Assembly: GCA_947650285.1 (NCBI GenBank)
Contig: CANTFL010000610.1
Span: forward strand, 78,843-142,842
DNA length: 64,000 nt
Reading direction: 5' to 3'
DNA from: Hyaloperonospora brassicae
Lineage: Eukaryota > Oomycota > Peronosporomycetes > Peronosporales > Peronosporaceae
The notes under the pieces were generated by a model that had not been told where the DNA came from, ran no database searches, and saw only the letters and a list, made by a program, of their open reading frames with translations. Made by a program: the position numbers and the translations under genes. This document shows, piece by piece, positions 1-11,505 of this stretch (position 1 is its first letter; each line of letters starts with the position of its first letter).

Positions 1-683
1 CAGGGGTATGATGTTTCCTAAAGCCACGTGATTCCCCTGGAAGTGATCAAGCTCAATCTTCACAGTTGATCGGTTGTATTCATCAATTTGTTTCACTCTT
101 GGAATTGCGGGGACAAAAGTTGAAAAATTACGTATATTGACGATCGACACGGCCTGATCGTTAACCTCTTGATCCTTCGCGTGTCTCTCGACAAGAGCAT
201 ATATGCAGAGTCTAGAACGCTCGGCTCGTACCTGATTCCAACCTGGCGAGCGTCGTAGTTGATCATTTCCTCCGCCTAGGACGGAAATATTCCTGCGTGT
301 TTCTATTGCATATACCACTTGCGCATCAAATTGTAGAACTTTCCCATAAGGCACTTGCCACTTTCATGCACTCTTTCACAAGCCGCACGCGCGTAATAAC
401 CCATGTCCGATGGATTCTCTTCACGGTCGCACTTCTGTCAAGTCAATATCTATCAGCAGCCAGGGTCAATATATTTGATCGATCCACAGTGATTGCACGC
501 TTGTGATCGTTCTCCGTGATCGCGAGACTACTCATTATCAGCTTCTTCATGCGGCATAAGATGATCTTGGTTTCATTGCACCCTAAGTGAAGACGGTAGT
601 TGCACAAACTCTGCGCCGGTCCACTTCCTCTTCCAATTTGCTTGGATACGACTCCGATCTGCTGCTCTCGCTTTCAACCCTGA

Positions 684-1114
684 TCACTCGTACGGCTCGG
701 GTTGATTTTGACGGCACCTGATAAGCCTAAACTTTTGATCGCTGATAAAATTTGCCCAGTTCCATCGACTCCTTCGTGTACCGGTTTCCATCCGCTCATA
801 TGCACGCATCGTTTCTTTCATGTCTTCGTCATCCGACAATCGCAGTAGAGGCAACATGTTTGCCAAATTACGATCTTCCAGCGTTAAAATAAAGTATTCC
901 ACATGCTCACGCCGCTTGCGTGTCTTCCTTCTCGAATTATTACCTTCGCTCGGATCGCTGCCTCATTTAATCGGTGCAAGTACTCCAGCGGAGTTTTGTC
1001 CAGTCGTTTGCGTGCATGATAATACTGTCTGGCCTTCGACATACCATATGGTTCATATTGTACCATGACACCTTCCAGCTTAATATTCCACGTGATACGA
1101 GTAGCACGAACCAA
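684..1114 (-). pseudogene. gag fragment of element E
   Basis: Two overlapping minus-strand frames (1114-884, then 902-684) together resemble the D gag segment at 20603-20881. Shared words are 'YYHA.KR', 'LQYLH.LN' / 'LEYLHRLN', then 'HV.NFI.TL.D' against 'HVEYFILTLEDRN'. The frame change near 890 shows it is broken. The role would be capsid/nucleocapsid assembly of a Gypsy element. No zinc knuckle is retained in this piece. Confidence 0.6.
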
Positions 1115-1462
1115 TTGGCGGTGCCAATTTACCTCTGGTACTGTCAGTAGATCACCAAATGCCAGGCATTTTCTTCATTCGGTATTTGGTCCTTAAGTAA
1201 CGCTGACATGACCTTGCTGATATAGCTCGCGCGACTCTCGTCTCAATCTCTAATATTGCAATCCTTCAGTTCACCGATTACATAAAAAAGAATACTTTCA
1301 GGAGACGGTCCTGGTTTCATCTAAATTCCGCAGGAGTCATTAATGGACGCCTCAAATCCTCCTGCTCCGATTCGTAAAAGGCATGTCCTCCGAAGTCACT
1401 AAAATCTGATCGACCTTGACGCGATCCTACAGATTCCGTCTCGCCATCGGATGTAGGTGTCT

Positions 1463-1888
1463 CTAGCTCTTAGTATCTTGATTGCTCGACTTGGATAGAT
1501 AGCTTAAAAAGAATTGACTCCGTTGTCTTTGTTCGAATGTCGTTGTAGCGTTATCGATAGAAGATACCACGTGTCCTTGAATTGACGATGTGTTATCTCT
1601 GGTGGCGTGCTTTGCAGCCGATCGCGACTCGGTCTGAATTCCTTTTGCGCGATTAAGCAGATGAGATGATCGACTGGGCCCATAGCCATTCGCTAAATGA
1701 AGATTGAGGCGTCTGACTCGATCTCGGATTACGCTGAAAAATGATTCGATGATTCGGTGTGGTATTCGCTCGGCATGTCCGATCGCGGTAATCGCTTGAT
1801 TTTCTATTTTAGCTTTGCTTGTGAGAGTGATCAGCTTCTCGTATAGCGATCGGCATGCGTTGGTGACCTGGTCTTGATCGCGCTCCAA
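1463..1888 (-). pseudogene. gag N-terminal fragment of element E
   Basis: A minus-strand frame of 141 codons rich in charged and polar residues. It lies where element D has its gag stretch around 19959-20327 and carries similar Arg/Ser-rich text. I see no catalytic or zinc-binding motif. It is assigned to gag by position between the leader homology (2496-2813) and the capsid-like segment (684-1114), not by a strong motif. Confidence 0.4.
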
Positions 1889-2495
1889 ATTTTCTCACAT
1901 CAAACATCTCCGCTGCGAATCCAGCTTTATTCAACAATTGCATGATCCCGTATCTTCCCTCCAGCATGTTAGATGCACTTGCAGGGGTAGATACTGGACC
2001 TTAAATCACTTTGATCAGCAATGTCTTCAGCACTTGGAGTGTTGGGTCACTTGATAAAAGATTTTCCAGCATATATCGCTCGTACGCCTTAGCCAACTCT
2101 TTAAGTTACCATCCTTCCTTCTTTAATACGTCCTCAACGAACTTGAACGGCTTCGATATCTTGTTCTCATGTGATATCGTTGGTCGAGTTCAATCGTTGT
2201 CTTCTTCACCCTCGCCGTCATCGATTTATCTATATTCGAGAATGCGCGTGTGACCTTGAAAAACTATTGGTCGGTTGTAATCGATGGGTTTTTCTCCCTG
2301 CTAATGATGCTTCATAGCACGATCTGCGGTGGTCACTGAATGGGATCTAAGATGTGGGTCGAAATTTCTATCAAATCGAGCGATTTATTTTCCTCCTACA
2401 TTTTCATGTCACCAGAGCCCCTCCCAAACTCTGATGAACAAGAATATATAAAGACTCACGCGTCTGTGGCATTTCCTTGGCCTTCGACGATCCCA

Positions 2496-2813
2496 TTACA
2501 GGTTCAGTGTTATCCTCACATCTTCACTCAGGGGCTTACGATAAAATTTCGAGACACCAGAAGATCCGGGCACTCGCACCACTGTGATGGAGTTTTGATT
2601 GCTATTTTGAGGAGTCGATCCCAACTCTCCAGTGGGGCCCGGATTACCGACTAACGGAGGGGGTACTCCGATTCCGTGTTCTTGATAGCCTTCCTCACCT
2701 TGTCGACCCGTCAGTGGGGCGGGTTGCACTCTTCCAGGTGGACTCGTGCCAATGGATAACTTGACAGTGGTTGCGATGGGGTCGAGGTTCGATCTCGGTG
2801 TGGAAGTATTCAC
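2496..2813 (-). pseudogene. Leader/pre-gag region of element E
   Basis: A minus-strand 105-codon frame matching the region of D at about 18720-18900 and of D2 at 33180-33340. Shared features are a tandem 'VPPP' / 'GVPL' turn, the 'ggagggggtactccgat' DNA word (present near 2655 and 33190), and the 'cttcacaccacga' word near 2810 and 33345. It ends at the gag side with no start codon that I would trust. Confidence 0.5.
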
Positions 2814-3289
2814 ACCACGATCGGGGTTGACGTGATCTCGTGGAATTCTTCACGGGATCACTTGTATGCTTGTAAGGTGCTCGATATGAGTCACCCTGAT
2901 CTGTAACATATTGTCTTGTCCAAATGTAGACCTTGATTCGCGAGCCTTCTGACCACTTGAGACGTTTCGCGATCTTGAGTCATCAACCACAAAGAATTTT
3001 TTTGCGTCCAGTCGCAGTTAGGTTGCTGTTTGAGAGATCTTGATCCCTGGAAAAACAATCCAGGAATATCACTTGATTAAAGTATGTAACTTTTCTTTGA
3101 CGTCGGGTGGCCAATGATCCACCGGAAGGAAAAGTCGGCACGTGTACTTAGAAGCAAATTGAACCCTGTTTAATGTTAACCGATCAAACCCAACAACCCT
3201 ATCCCTATTCCCATGTCTTGGGCATCTCATGCCACGTGTCGCTCTCTATAGACGGTAGCAACCTTGTACTTGCGTGGCACACACCTGAT

Positions 3290-3700
3290 ATACTTATCCG
3301 ATCGCAGTCGCCTTTCTGGTCACCGATCGTGTGATGCAACCCACATCAGCTTGATCGCGATCATATACCTGATCACCGATCACGATCTCTATCGCCTCCG
3401 GATCACGATCGCCTTGCTGATCGCGGGTTACATGGTGTGGTACACACTCTCCTGATCGCAATCGCCTTGCTGATCGCGAGTCACATGGTCTTAAACACAC
3501 TCTCCTGATCGCGATCGCTTGTCATGGTCCACGCCAACACATGGTATGGCACACCCTTCCGGTCGTGATAGCTCATTGTGGCCCGCACCAACCTGATCGC
3601 GATTACATGTCTGATCGCCGATCACGATAACGATTGCATACTTGATCGCGATCTCCTGGATGATCGCGGTTTCATTCTTGATCGACTGATCGCCAGCGTA
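3290..3700. repeat. GATC-rich degenerate repeat block
   Basis: About 400 bp dominated by 'tgatcgcgatc' and 'tgatcgc' words. A better preserved unit of roughly 50-55 bp ('cacactctcctgatcgcaatcgc...') begins near 3443 and recurs near 3497 in changed form. Frames are open on both strands, as expected from a palindrome-rich simple repeat, so I call no gene. It lies between the LTR remnant of E and the 5' truncation of A. Confidence 0.6.
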
Positions 3701-4122
3701 ATCGTTCCCATGACAATAAACCCATCTCCATACCTCGTACATTTTGCCCGTCATACTTACACCCGATATCGCAGGTCCCATCCTGTCTGATCTGATATCA
3801 TCTTCTGTCTAGCTGTCCAGTGGACGTCATCCGACCCTTTATGGGACCGGCGTTGCACACCGTCTGTCAACTCAGATGTAACTGAATCGCGTTCCCTTCT
3901 CGTATCGCAAATTTCACTTGTCATGTCACCACAATACCGTAGGGCTAAATTCTTATAAGCGCTATGTAGAAGGCTCTTGACAAAGGCCAAGAACATGCCG
4001 CAATAGCCAGTTCATTAAAAATTAACTTGTCGCCGGAAGATAGAAAGTACCCTTGCTACACTATAAAGATTCTTCTAAAGGCCGCGCAGTTGAGAGAGCA
4101 CGTTGGTCAATAGCCAGAGCAG

Positions 4123-4344
4123 TTGAGGCATCAGCAATTTAATGATGCTGTGGACAGGACGACCCAGACGCGTGGTTCCAAAATGTTTAAGGATGATATT
4201 TTCAAGCTGAGAAGATTTGAGGAAGACTCCCTGTTGTTATGGATTGTCGAGCTCGACAGAGCCATACAGGCACGAAGTATCGACGATAAGCAAATAGAGT
4301 TTACATTTGCTCACAACCACTTGGAAGGACGTGCCAAGACTTGA
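4123..4344 (+). pseudogene. gag fragment of element A
   Basis: A 73-codon frame matching B gag from the 'RQQQFHAAV' region through 'DSLLLWFVELDRAL' and 'FAHNHLEGRAKT'. It is only the centre of gag: the N-terminal part is decayed upstream and the zinc-knuckle half is deleted at about 4344, where the sequence jumps to the end of the protease region. It cannot encode a working nucleocapsid. Confidence 0.75.
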
Positions 4345-4349
4345 GATAG

Positions 4350-6330
4350 CTTGGCTCAGAAGGTACGAGCCAAGCGTGAGCTGGCAGCATCGATCCATTA
4401 AGATGCCTGCCGCTTGTTCATCAGATGGCCATCTGATGAACGTTATGGAGCGTCCACAAGCGTGTGGGTGTACTGTAAGTGAAGGCGATAACCTCACTTG
4501 CAATACGACCGTTAGCACGACTGCATAAGACCGTAGTGTAGATGATAACTTCACTGTAAAGGAAGCTCTCCAGCATCCTGTGGACGTGACTTCCCAGGAA
4601 GTAATCATGACATTGAACGTCTTGGTTAATGACGGATCAAGCGTAGGCGCTTACACTCTTGATCTGATTTTGTCTCTGAAGTCGACTTCGGAGATATTAC
4701 AATTGCCAAAGTTAAAAGTAAGCAATTCCTTACGTGATCTACGTATAGGCAAAGTCAAGCAGATATGTGTACTCGTCGCGGAGGACAAGTACGTTACCGA
4801 TATTCGATCGGCAAAGTGTTTTCTGAGAACGAACGGTTTCTCAGCAGCTCATCTATAGACGTAAGCGTCATCGATAAGAAGACTCGGAATGAGAGATATA
4901 CGTCTCAATCCTGGAAGTCGCTTCGGGCAAATTCTTTGTACAGGGATTTGATCGGATTAAGGATGTGTTCCCTGAATTCGTGCCTTGCGAGTAGCCTATA
5001 GATAAAAGCCCCTCGGCACGAGATCGATCTCAAACCGGTCTGAAGAACGACGTCATGAAGCAGTGGCCACTGCCTCGTAAACAAGTACTAGCGATCGACA
5101 AGTACTTTGCCGATCGCTTCGCAGCGAGACAAATGAGATAATCGACTTGCTCTCACAGCTCTCCGACCTTCTGTGTGCGAAAAACCACATGAGGATAGCA
5201 GATAGTGCACGCCTTTAACAAGTTGAATGCTACAACGGTACTGAATCAGGCGTCGACATTGAGGAAGGACATTATCATAGATGTTATGTCAAAGAGTACT
5301 ATCTTTTCATCCATGGATCTGATGGATGGGTTCTATCAGATCTTCATTGAGGAAACTGGACATTCAGTACACAGCAGTAAGCACATTCAGCAGTATGCTG
5401 TGGGAGTGGCTAGTGATGCCACAGGGGATGAGTAACGCCCCTGAAAAATTCAACAGATGTGTCACAAATCTGTTGACACCAGTGCGAGACTTCGCACCGA
5501 GTTACTTCGACGATGTGTTCGTTCATAGCCGGGCTATGGACGGAAAGACGGACGTAGAGGGTCACAGAACTTACGTTCGTCAGGTTATTCAACTTATGCG
5601 CAAGCAGAAGTTGTATGTTAGCCTGAAGAAATGTGTATTTGCGGCTGGCGAAATACCACTTCTTGGGTGTATGTTTGGGCAAGCACGGCGTAAGCTCTGA
5701 TCCCGGAAAGACTATAGAGATCACCGACTCTCCCGTGTCAATCGATGGCAAGAGACTTCGTAAGTTAATCGTACTTGAGGCGTAGTTGCAACATAACTCG
5801 CTCAACTACGACGAGTGACCGTGCATATTTCTTGTTTGCTAAAGAAAATATGATGTGGTCATGGAACGCTGACTGTCAGCGTTCCTGACAGGTATCAAGC
5901 AGATCTTGATACAATTGACCATACTGGCGATTGCAAATCAGGACAGACCATTTCAGTGGTCTGCGACGCCAGCGATTACGCAATCGGATATGCGTTGATG
6001 AAGTACGAAACAGACGGCGCGGAGCGCGTCCTCTTCTACAATCGCGTCAGCTAAAACCAGTTGAGCGTAAAAACTCAGTGTATGACACGGAACGCCTTGC
6101 TGTAAAATATATGCACTGGCTAAGTTTCGCGTTTATCTCATAGAAGATAGACCGTTCATAGTCTACATGGACCATGCGTCATTACGCACGGCCGTATACA
6201 GTCCACATCTCTCGCAAATAATAGCGAGGTGGATGTCTTTATCGTCGGAATACCACCTCTGTGTCGTGTATAAACCAGGACGATTGAACTTCGTCGCTGA
6301 TGCGCTTTCGTGACGGCCTGATTTCGAGCC
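4350..6330 (+). pseudogene. Protease-RT-RNase H remnant of element A
   Basis: Broken frames at 4580-5001 and 5205-5700 match the B pol polyprotein. The reverse transcriptase part keeps 'MDLMDGFYQI', 'MPQG.SNAP', and 'SYFDDVFVHSRAMDG' with the catalytic YFDD box near 5500. RNase H text follows at 5940-6330 ('DRPFQWSATPAI' region, then 'SLRTAVYSPHLSQ'). The protease active-site region was lost in the gag-pol deletion. At least six frame changes make this a relic. DNA identity to B is high enough that whole lines align by eye. Confidence 0.8.
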
Positions 6331-6489
6331 AGGCGCTCAATTCAACAGTGAGAATAAGTCCACTGTTGCGACACTTACAGTCAGTGTCCCGTCGTTAACG
6401 TTACTTGATGACGTAAGAAAGGCCTCCGCGTAAGATAAGGACGGATTATTTAGTGAGTTTAACTCGTAAATCGTTTAATAATAACGGCT

Positions 6490-7320
6490 TTGTTTCGTTC
6501 CTCATCTGATTGGTACACCTTACGAAACGGTTTTCTGCACTATAAAGCCGTTGCCGACGACACGCCTCGTGTCATCATACCTGATCATGATGATAGGCGC
6601 TTGCGCATCATTCGAATGTCACAATACACCAACATGCAGGCAACGCGGCTTGGAAAAGACTTACCTTTCGGTAAGTCTATCTTATTACTGGACCCGCCAG
6701 TATTATTTTGTACGCAGAGTACAATTGTTCTTGCGAGGTCTGTCCTCCGGTGAAGCAAAGTCCTTCATCCTGCGCACCGTTGCAACCTCTTCCGGTACCG
6801 GCAGAGTGTTGAAGGTCCTTTTTCATGGACTTTGTCTTCGAGTTTCCCGAAGATTCTCACGAGAAGAATAGTATTCTTATGTTTGTGGATCGTTTCAACA
6901 AGATGTTGCATCTTGCTTTAATACCCAAGTCGATCACGGCACAAGGCTGTGCTCGTGTCGTTATCGACACGATATTTCGACTCTACGGGTTACCCCGTGA
7001 ACTTGTGTCTAACCGTGACCCTCGGTTCACGGCGGACATTTTTCAATTTGTGTTTCGATCTCTCGGTACGCGGTTGAAAATTTAACACTGTGACCATCCC
7101 GAAAGAGATAGATAGACGAAACGTGCGAACCGTGTCCTCGAAGAGATACTTCCAGGAAATGTCCATTGGTTTTCGAGTTGATGCGAATTCCTCCTGATGG
7201 TGTATTGATGGCAAAATTTTGCAATCAATGATTCGGTGCATGCTTCAACACAGCATACACCGTTTTACGTGAATGGCCTACGTCATCCACGTCTGCTCAT
7301 CATCTTAGAGTGTGACTCTT
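6490..7320 (+). pseudogene. Integrase remnant of element A
   Basis: Matches the B integrase at 40440-41260. The zinc-binding H2C2 part is around 6550-6780 in several frames. The catalytic core is at 6825-7085 ('MDFVFEFPED', 'FVDRFNKMLHLA', 'LVSNRDPRFTADIFQ'), where the second catalytic Asp box survives but the core is shifted afterwards. At 7260-7280 this copy still reads His-Thr-Pro-Phe-Tyr, where B has a stop codon in place of the Tyr. Confidence 0.75.
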
Positions 7321-7326
7321 GGATAA

Positions 7327-8545
7327 TTGGGGGGGAAGACTCACTCGAGCACAAAACGTTCTGGCTCCTGCTCATCACGTGTCGACGCTAACGTCGTCAC
7401 GTATGAGGCCGATGTCGATCACGTCGACATCGGTGAATTAGACCACCCCGATAATAGCGATGACGCTATTATTGAACCAGATGACGATGACGACGCTGGT
7501 ATATTCAGCATTGCCGACGAATATTCCATCGAATATGATGACACCCTCGCAGATCAACAGAAAGACGAGAGGACTTTTTTTGAAGTTCGCACAAAGAGAA
7601 ATGAAAGAAACAGTGTCTAGCCAGCCGAAGGATTTATGCTGGCTCGAGAAGAAGTGGCCAGTTTCGTGCAGGTTTCCAAATCTCACACGGTGGGCCGCAG
7701 AAACGGAACGCTGACAAGAATGGAAGAGCTGTTGTTCTCTCATTAATTGAAAGCGATATAGTCCTACTATCGACAGTGAACTTACCTAGACATGTAGTGA
7801 CTAACGTGGGTAGCAGTAAACTACTCTAGGTACATCTTTCCTTTCGTGTTCTGCACCGACAAGGCTACGCATTCAAAATTGAGCTTCCGCGTAAGATGCG
7901 TACGTAACTACGTTTTACGTAGGGCGTCTCCGCCCCTACTACCTGTACGAGCCCTCTTTCGACGATGAAGATAGCCCCCACGTTAAAAAGCCTCATCAGA
8001 TTCTTGCGCTAGAGCTTTGGGTGATCAGTCTGGACGCGTAGTGAAGACACCTTTTTACTCAATTGATAGATCTCCCTGCGAGATGTCCCGATCTCGTCAA
8101 CGAGGGAATGGAAATCCCGCTCGACCTAAAGCTGTACGAAGGCGTAATCAGCACGATGATTCTCACGATCAGTCTCCCGATTCTTGCGGTTCTTCCTCAC
8201 GACATCTGTCAGAGCACAGCGTCTGTTCAACTTGTGCTTCAAACACGTGCGCAATTCAGCGATTGTTTGATCCAACTTGTGTTGGTCGCGATGCTGAGTC
8301 GAAAGACGTGCAGGAGAGTTTTGTTCCTCCACCATATCCCTTTGTGGACTCACACGGTAATTTACGTTTTCTAATAATCGTATCCATTATTATCGTGACT
8401 ATTTAGGATCAAGGACTGGTTACCTTGTCCATTGGTAGGGGTGTCCACCCTTGTGAAACAGCCGGATCCCTGCTTCCAGCTGATGGTGGATGTCCTCGGT
8501 GTCTTGCCGAGCAGTACGACGAAACGTACTCTTTGACGATGGAGG
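7327..8545 (+). pseudogene. Integrase C-terminal region and chromodomain remnant of element A
   Basis: 7327-7620 encodes the same acidic Asp/Glu-rich insertion as B at 41330-41480. GPY/F-region DNA follows around 7745-7970. The sense frame 8017-8406 is the linker, and 8405-8530 is a damaged chromodomain (compare B 42280-42440: 'SRTGYLVHW' region and the 'VRQYDET' end). The linker is also open on the opposite strand and encodes a coiled-coil fragment there, described under the antisense feature. Confidence 0.65.
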
Positions 8546-9618
8546 GCCATTTTCGAACGAACGCTCAAGGTCTGAATCGAGATTCCCGTCCTCTAATAGG
8601 ATTGAATTTAGATAAAGACATCCCTAGGGACGCGAACAGAGCTGTCAACACATTTTTGACAGTTCTCTCCCCTCTAGAGACAAGGTAAAACTGCCTCTTA
8701 ATACAACTGGTTCAATTTATACCGAGCGCTGGTTGGCGACTTCTATTCAAACCTATGAGGAGCTGCAATCAGTTTTTTCACCCAAGCACCACGACCAACC
8801 TTTTCTACATGTCGATGAAAGAGTGCATGCTTGCGCCAACGAAACCTCGTCTCGGTCGAGATTTCCGTGGTAACATAGATTTCGAAAAACATCGATGTAG
8901 TTGATATGCTTAGTGCGATAAATTTCGCACTGACACCAAGACCATGGATTCTTGACGAATTTAATAGTGAAATCCGACAACTCTTAGTGGTATAACTATA
9001 CAACTCCCTATAATTACTCAAGGTAGGCATCTATTGCTTGATCTCAGGTGCAGATCGAAAAGCACCACAATCCTGATCCTTATTCGTAGTGTCTCTGTGG
9101 ACACTACGGTCGTCGCAATTACATGGATTGCTACGGCTACGATGAATCCGCGAAGAGTCTTCTACATCACCACGATGACCAGCGTCATCATGTTTATCAC
9201 TCGCATCAAACGAATGCGAGTGCGATCGGCTTGATCCCCGCGACGAGTACTCAGACTCGTCGAATGACCCGAACAACTCATGACGCAAGTCAGGATCAAG
9301 ACTGCCACTAGATTTCACAGTCATCGTTTCTGCACCCGCGGCCATACGACTGGACTTTGCAGGTGACTTCAGTTCAAATAGGAAGTCCGACTCGTACGAA
9401 TAGACATCCTCAATTTCGGGTTCGTCGTCGATATGACCACCACACGCATCAGACGCTGGACGTGGATGATAAGGTGCACCTGCACTATTGGGTATTACAG
9501 GCTGGTTAACAGCAGCAGCAGGCGATGGAGCACCTGCTGCCGAGTCTTCAGATGCTTGTTCTTCGGCTGCACTCATCCGTGCAGCTCCGTCAGTAGCGGC
9601 TTTGACCGCGCAGCGCAT
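8126..9618 (-). pseudogene. Antisense accessory ORF of element A (broken)
   Basis: Minus-strand frame starting at 9618, about 145 bp inside the 3' LTR remnant. 195 codons run to an amber stop at 9033-9031, and the same frame continues for 95 codons (9030-8743). A separate frame 8353-8126 encodes a charged helix. The N-terminal part is Ala/Ser/Pro-rich and acidic, with 'DDEPEIEDVYSYESD', as B has 'DDPEVEVIYSGESD'. The middle shares 'GAWVKKL.A...RFE' with B 'GREGWLKKLEATRLRFE'. The last part shares 'ELR..LKH' and 'RRCALTD.VRKNRK' with B. Function is unknown. See the findings for why this is probably a real element-borne gene. Confidence 0.55.
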
Positions 9619-9761
9619 CGACGAAATCGTTATGAGCTAAAAGCTGGAATGCGTTGGTCGAAACCAACAAGTGCTTCCTCTCCCACAGAGGAAAAACGGT
9701 GGTCACTCTGTGACCAATAAAATATATTACTCACTGTAGTGACTGATGGTCAAGGGAGTGA

Positions 9762-10045
9762 TATAAACGGGTGAGCCTGTTACAGAAAAATCAATGCGAA
9801 TACATCTATTTTTAAATATTATCTATTTAGATAATGCCCAAACAACATCACTCGAGAAGAGGTTATGTTGACGGAATATTACCTCTGTGGGTTTTATTCT
9901 TAAGTGCTTTACTATTTATTTGATGTGGTCCACATCAACCAAATGAACCGCCAATCCCTACTGGACGTGCGCAATGAATTGTTTGCAAGAAACCCACATA
10001 GAAGATGGTAGTTTACTGTAGTTAGATCAAGACCAAAGATGATAA
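9762..10045 (+). repeat. Truncated 3' LTR remnant of element A
   Basis: 'gtgatataaacgggtgagcc' near 9758 corresponds to the B 3' LTR boundary 'gtgatgtaacggggcagcc'. Further right, 'catcaaccaaatgaaccgcc' and 'gtgcgcaatgaa' near 9930-9975 correspond to the B LTR text 'atcaacccaccaatcgcc' and 'gcgcgcaatgag'. The LTR end found in B (hairpin plus 'ttaca') is missing. The homology stops where the inverted-repeat element begins. Confidence 0.6.
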
Positions 10046-10060
10046 AGAAAGAAGGAAAAT

Positions 10061-10190
10061 AAAATTGCCCCATTTAATTACGACGTTAAAAAATGCTCCA
10101 GATGATTGGAATATAGAAAAATGCCCAAGATAATTAGAAAATACAAAAATTGCCAGATAATTACGACTATTAAAAATGCCCCACATCCTA
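10061..10190 (+). repeat. Left terminal repeat: five degenerate 26-29 bp units
   Basis: Five tandem copies approximating AAAAATGCCCCAGATAATTA plus a variable 'cgactatt' tail, starting near 10061, 10090, 10118, 10146 and 10171. The last unit reads 'aaaaatgccccacatcc'. The right end of the element has two such units in inverted orientation. Confidence 0.65.
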
Positions 10191-10429
10191 ATAAACTAAA
10201 ATTGATGTGGCACACATAAAAGCACAAGTCTTTTATCAATTTTTCTTCATTTTACGGCCAAAACCAACCCCCGCCATGTTTGGGAAGCCGCGGAGAGGAT
10301 TCTACCGCGGGTGTGCTGCGCTTGCAGCCACCAGTTGCGGGCGCAGACGCGAGATGTGGAGACGTAAATACGTCTTTGTATCATCGGTTGCGGCCGCAAA
10401 AACATTCAGTCCGTGCTAATGTTGTTGAC

Positions 10430-10520
10430 ATCAATATTATTGCTTTTGCTATTGTCGATGCTGTTGCTGCTGCTACTGCTGTTGTTGTTGGTGGTGGTGA
10501 TGCGGCTGCTGTTGTTGCTG
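10430..10520 (+). repeat. GTT/GCT trinucleotide tract, left of the Copia insertion
   Basis: Interrupted 'gctgttgctgctgctactgctgttgttgttggtggtggtgatgcg' type repeat. The Copia LTR starts inside it (TGTTG at 10519). A similar tract continues right of the 3' LTR. On the minus strand it gives runs of Ser/Asn, as expected of a simple repeat. Confidence 0.7.
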
Positions 10521-10806
10521 TTGTAAACGTTGGATGTGGGAAATGTGTGCGAGGGCACGAATAGGCGATCGGAGTGGTCGGCCGGTGACTTGAGGTTTAT
10601 TTGAGGCCATGATGTCATAAACTTGCTGTGCGCGAATGATGGACGCAGAGTGACAAGCAGAAAAGTGTTGTATTCAGGTAGAGTCAGAATGCGTGCGAGA
10701 TAGATGACTGGAGCAGAGAGCTTTGGGGAGCACGGCAGAGGAGAGGGAACTAGTAAGAAGCAAAACAGAATCTTATCGTCCACCTACTGCATCCTAATGC
10801 AACGCA
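10519..10806 (+). repeat. 5' LTR of the Copia element
   Basis: Starts TGTTGTAAAC and ends GCAACGCA. It aligns without gaps to 16313-16600, with about ten mismatches by eye. The following 'tactggccaacagg' should hold the primer-binding site, but it does not match a tRNA 3' end that I can name. Confidence 0.85.
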
Positions 10807-11505
10807 TACTGGCCAACAGGTAATTAGCCCAATCGACTTGGGTTGGTGCTGCGTTGTTACACGGGATGTGCGCTTCGAGCGAGTTCGTCCATGATGTCGC
10901 AAAGGACATGGTCCGACGATGGAGATCTACGTAAGCGCACAATGGACAAGCAGTCGCTATTTGCGTTCACGAAAGGGACAACCAAGCTATGCAGCTGAAG
11001 GTGAAGGTTAAGTGAAGTGGAGTGATGGAGGCATTGAAGTGGTCAAGAGCAAGAGAGAACAAGGAAACAAGACCGACGATGAATTAAGGATATCAAGATG
11101 ATACACGGTCTATACAATAAGGGGAGCTAGGAAAACCTACTAAGCGAGCAACAAGGAAGTTGGCCGAAGAGAAGGTGGACAGCCCCATTGGACCCTGTAG
11201 AGAAGACAGGACGGTACGGACGATGGATGCTCAGGCGGTTTCGTCTCATGTTGTCGAGGGAGAGTGATGGAAGTGCAAGTTGCACTTGGGTAAACTACAG
11301 ATATTCAACCTAAACTAGGGCATATATGGAATGTTCTACAGCGTTTAGGTGTTGTATTAGGCAGCACAAAGATATAGGTTGGGTAGTTCTTACTTGTATA
11401 TTTTAGAGCCACTGACGAGGCCCCTGGCGGGGGGCCGAAACGCGTCTGGCGCGCGTTTTGATACAGATTGTGAACATTTACTCAATGTTCACTTTCTAAC
11501 AGGTT
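10807..11505 (+). other. Copia 5' leader, non-coding
   Basis: About 700 bp between the LTR and the first gag-like frame. No credible ORF. A GC-rich stretch at 11420-11460 ('cccctggcggggggcc', 'cgcgtctggcgcgcg') could fold, but I assign no function to it. Confidence 0.5.

Larger units (their letters stand above)
1..3240 (-). mobile_element. Element E: decayed 5' part of a D-type Ty3/Gypsy element
   Basis: Read on the minus strand, this stretch matches in order the LTR end, leader and gag of element D at 17141-21450. Near 3150-3220 it resembles the end of the D LTR. 2950-3000 matches the leader (the 'accacttgag' and 'gcgatcttg' words). 2496-2813 matches the leader/gag stretch at 18700-18900. 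684-1114 matches the gag segment at 20603-20881. 180-260 matches the 'cgctcgccagg' region at 21445. Every frame is broken by stops and shifts, so the copy is dead. It is far more diverged than D2. The rest of pol would lie left of the window. Confidence 0.7.
3940..10045 (+). mobile_element. Element A: decayed Ty3/Gypsy chromovirus of the B family
   Basis: Collinear with element B (36580-43800) over its whole length, but with many stops, shifts and deletions. Homology starts near 3940-3990, inside gag, so the 5' LTR and gag start are missing. An internal deletion near 4344 joins mid-gag directly to the protease-RT linker: text matching B 36905 is followed by text matching B 37980. RT, RNase H, integrase, GPY/F, chromodomain and the antisense frame all follow in order. 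A 3' LTR remnant begins near 9762 and is cut off near 10045 by the foldback element. Confidence 0.85.

Noticed and set aside
3264..3790. Several open frames on both strands
   Set aside because: They arise from GATC-palindrome repeats with few stop codons; no start context or motif.
10406..10783. 125-codon minus frame, repeated at 16296-16577
   Set aside because: It is the reverse reading of the Copia LTR, so it appears in both LTRs.
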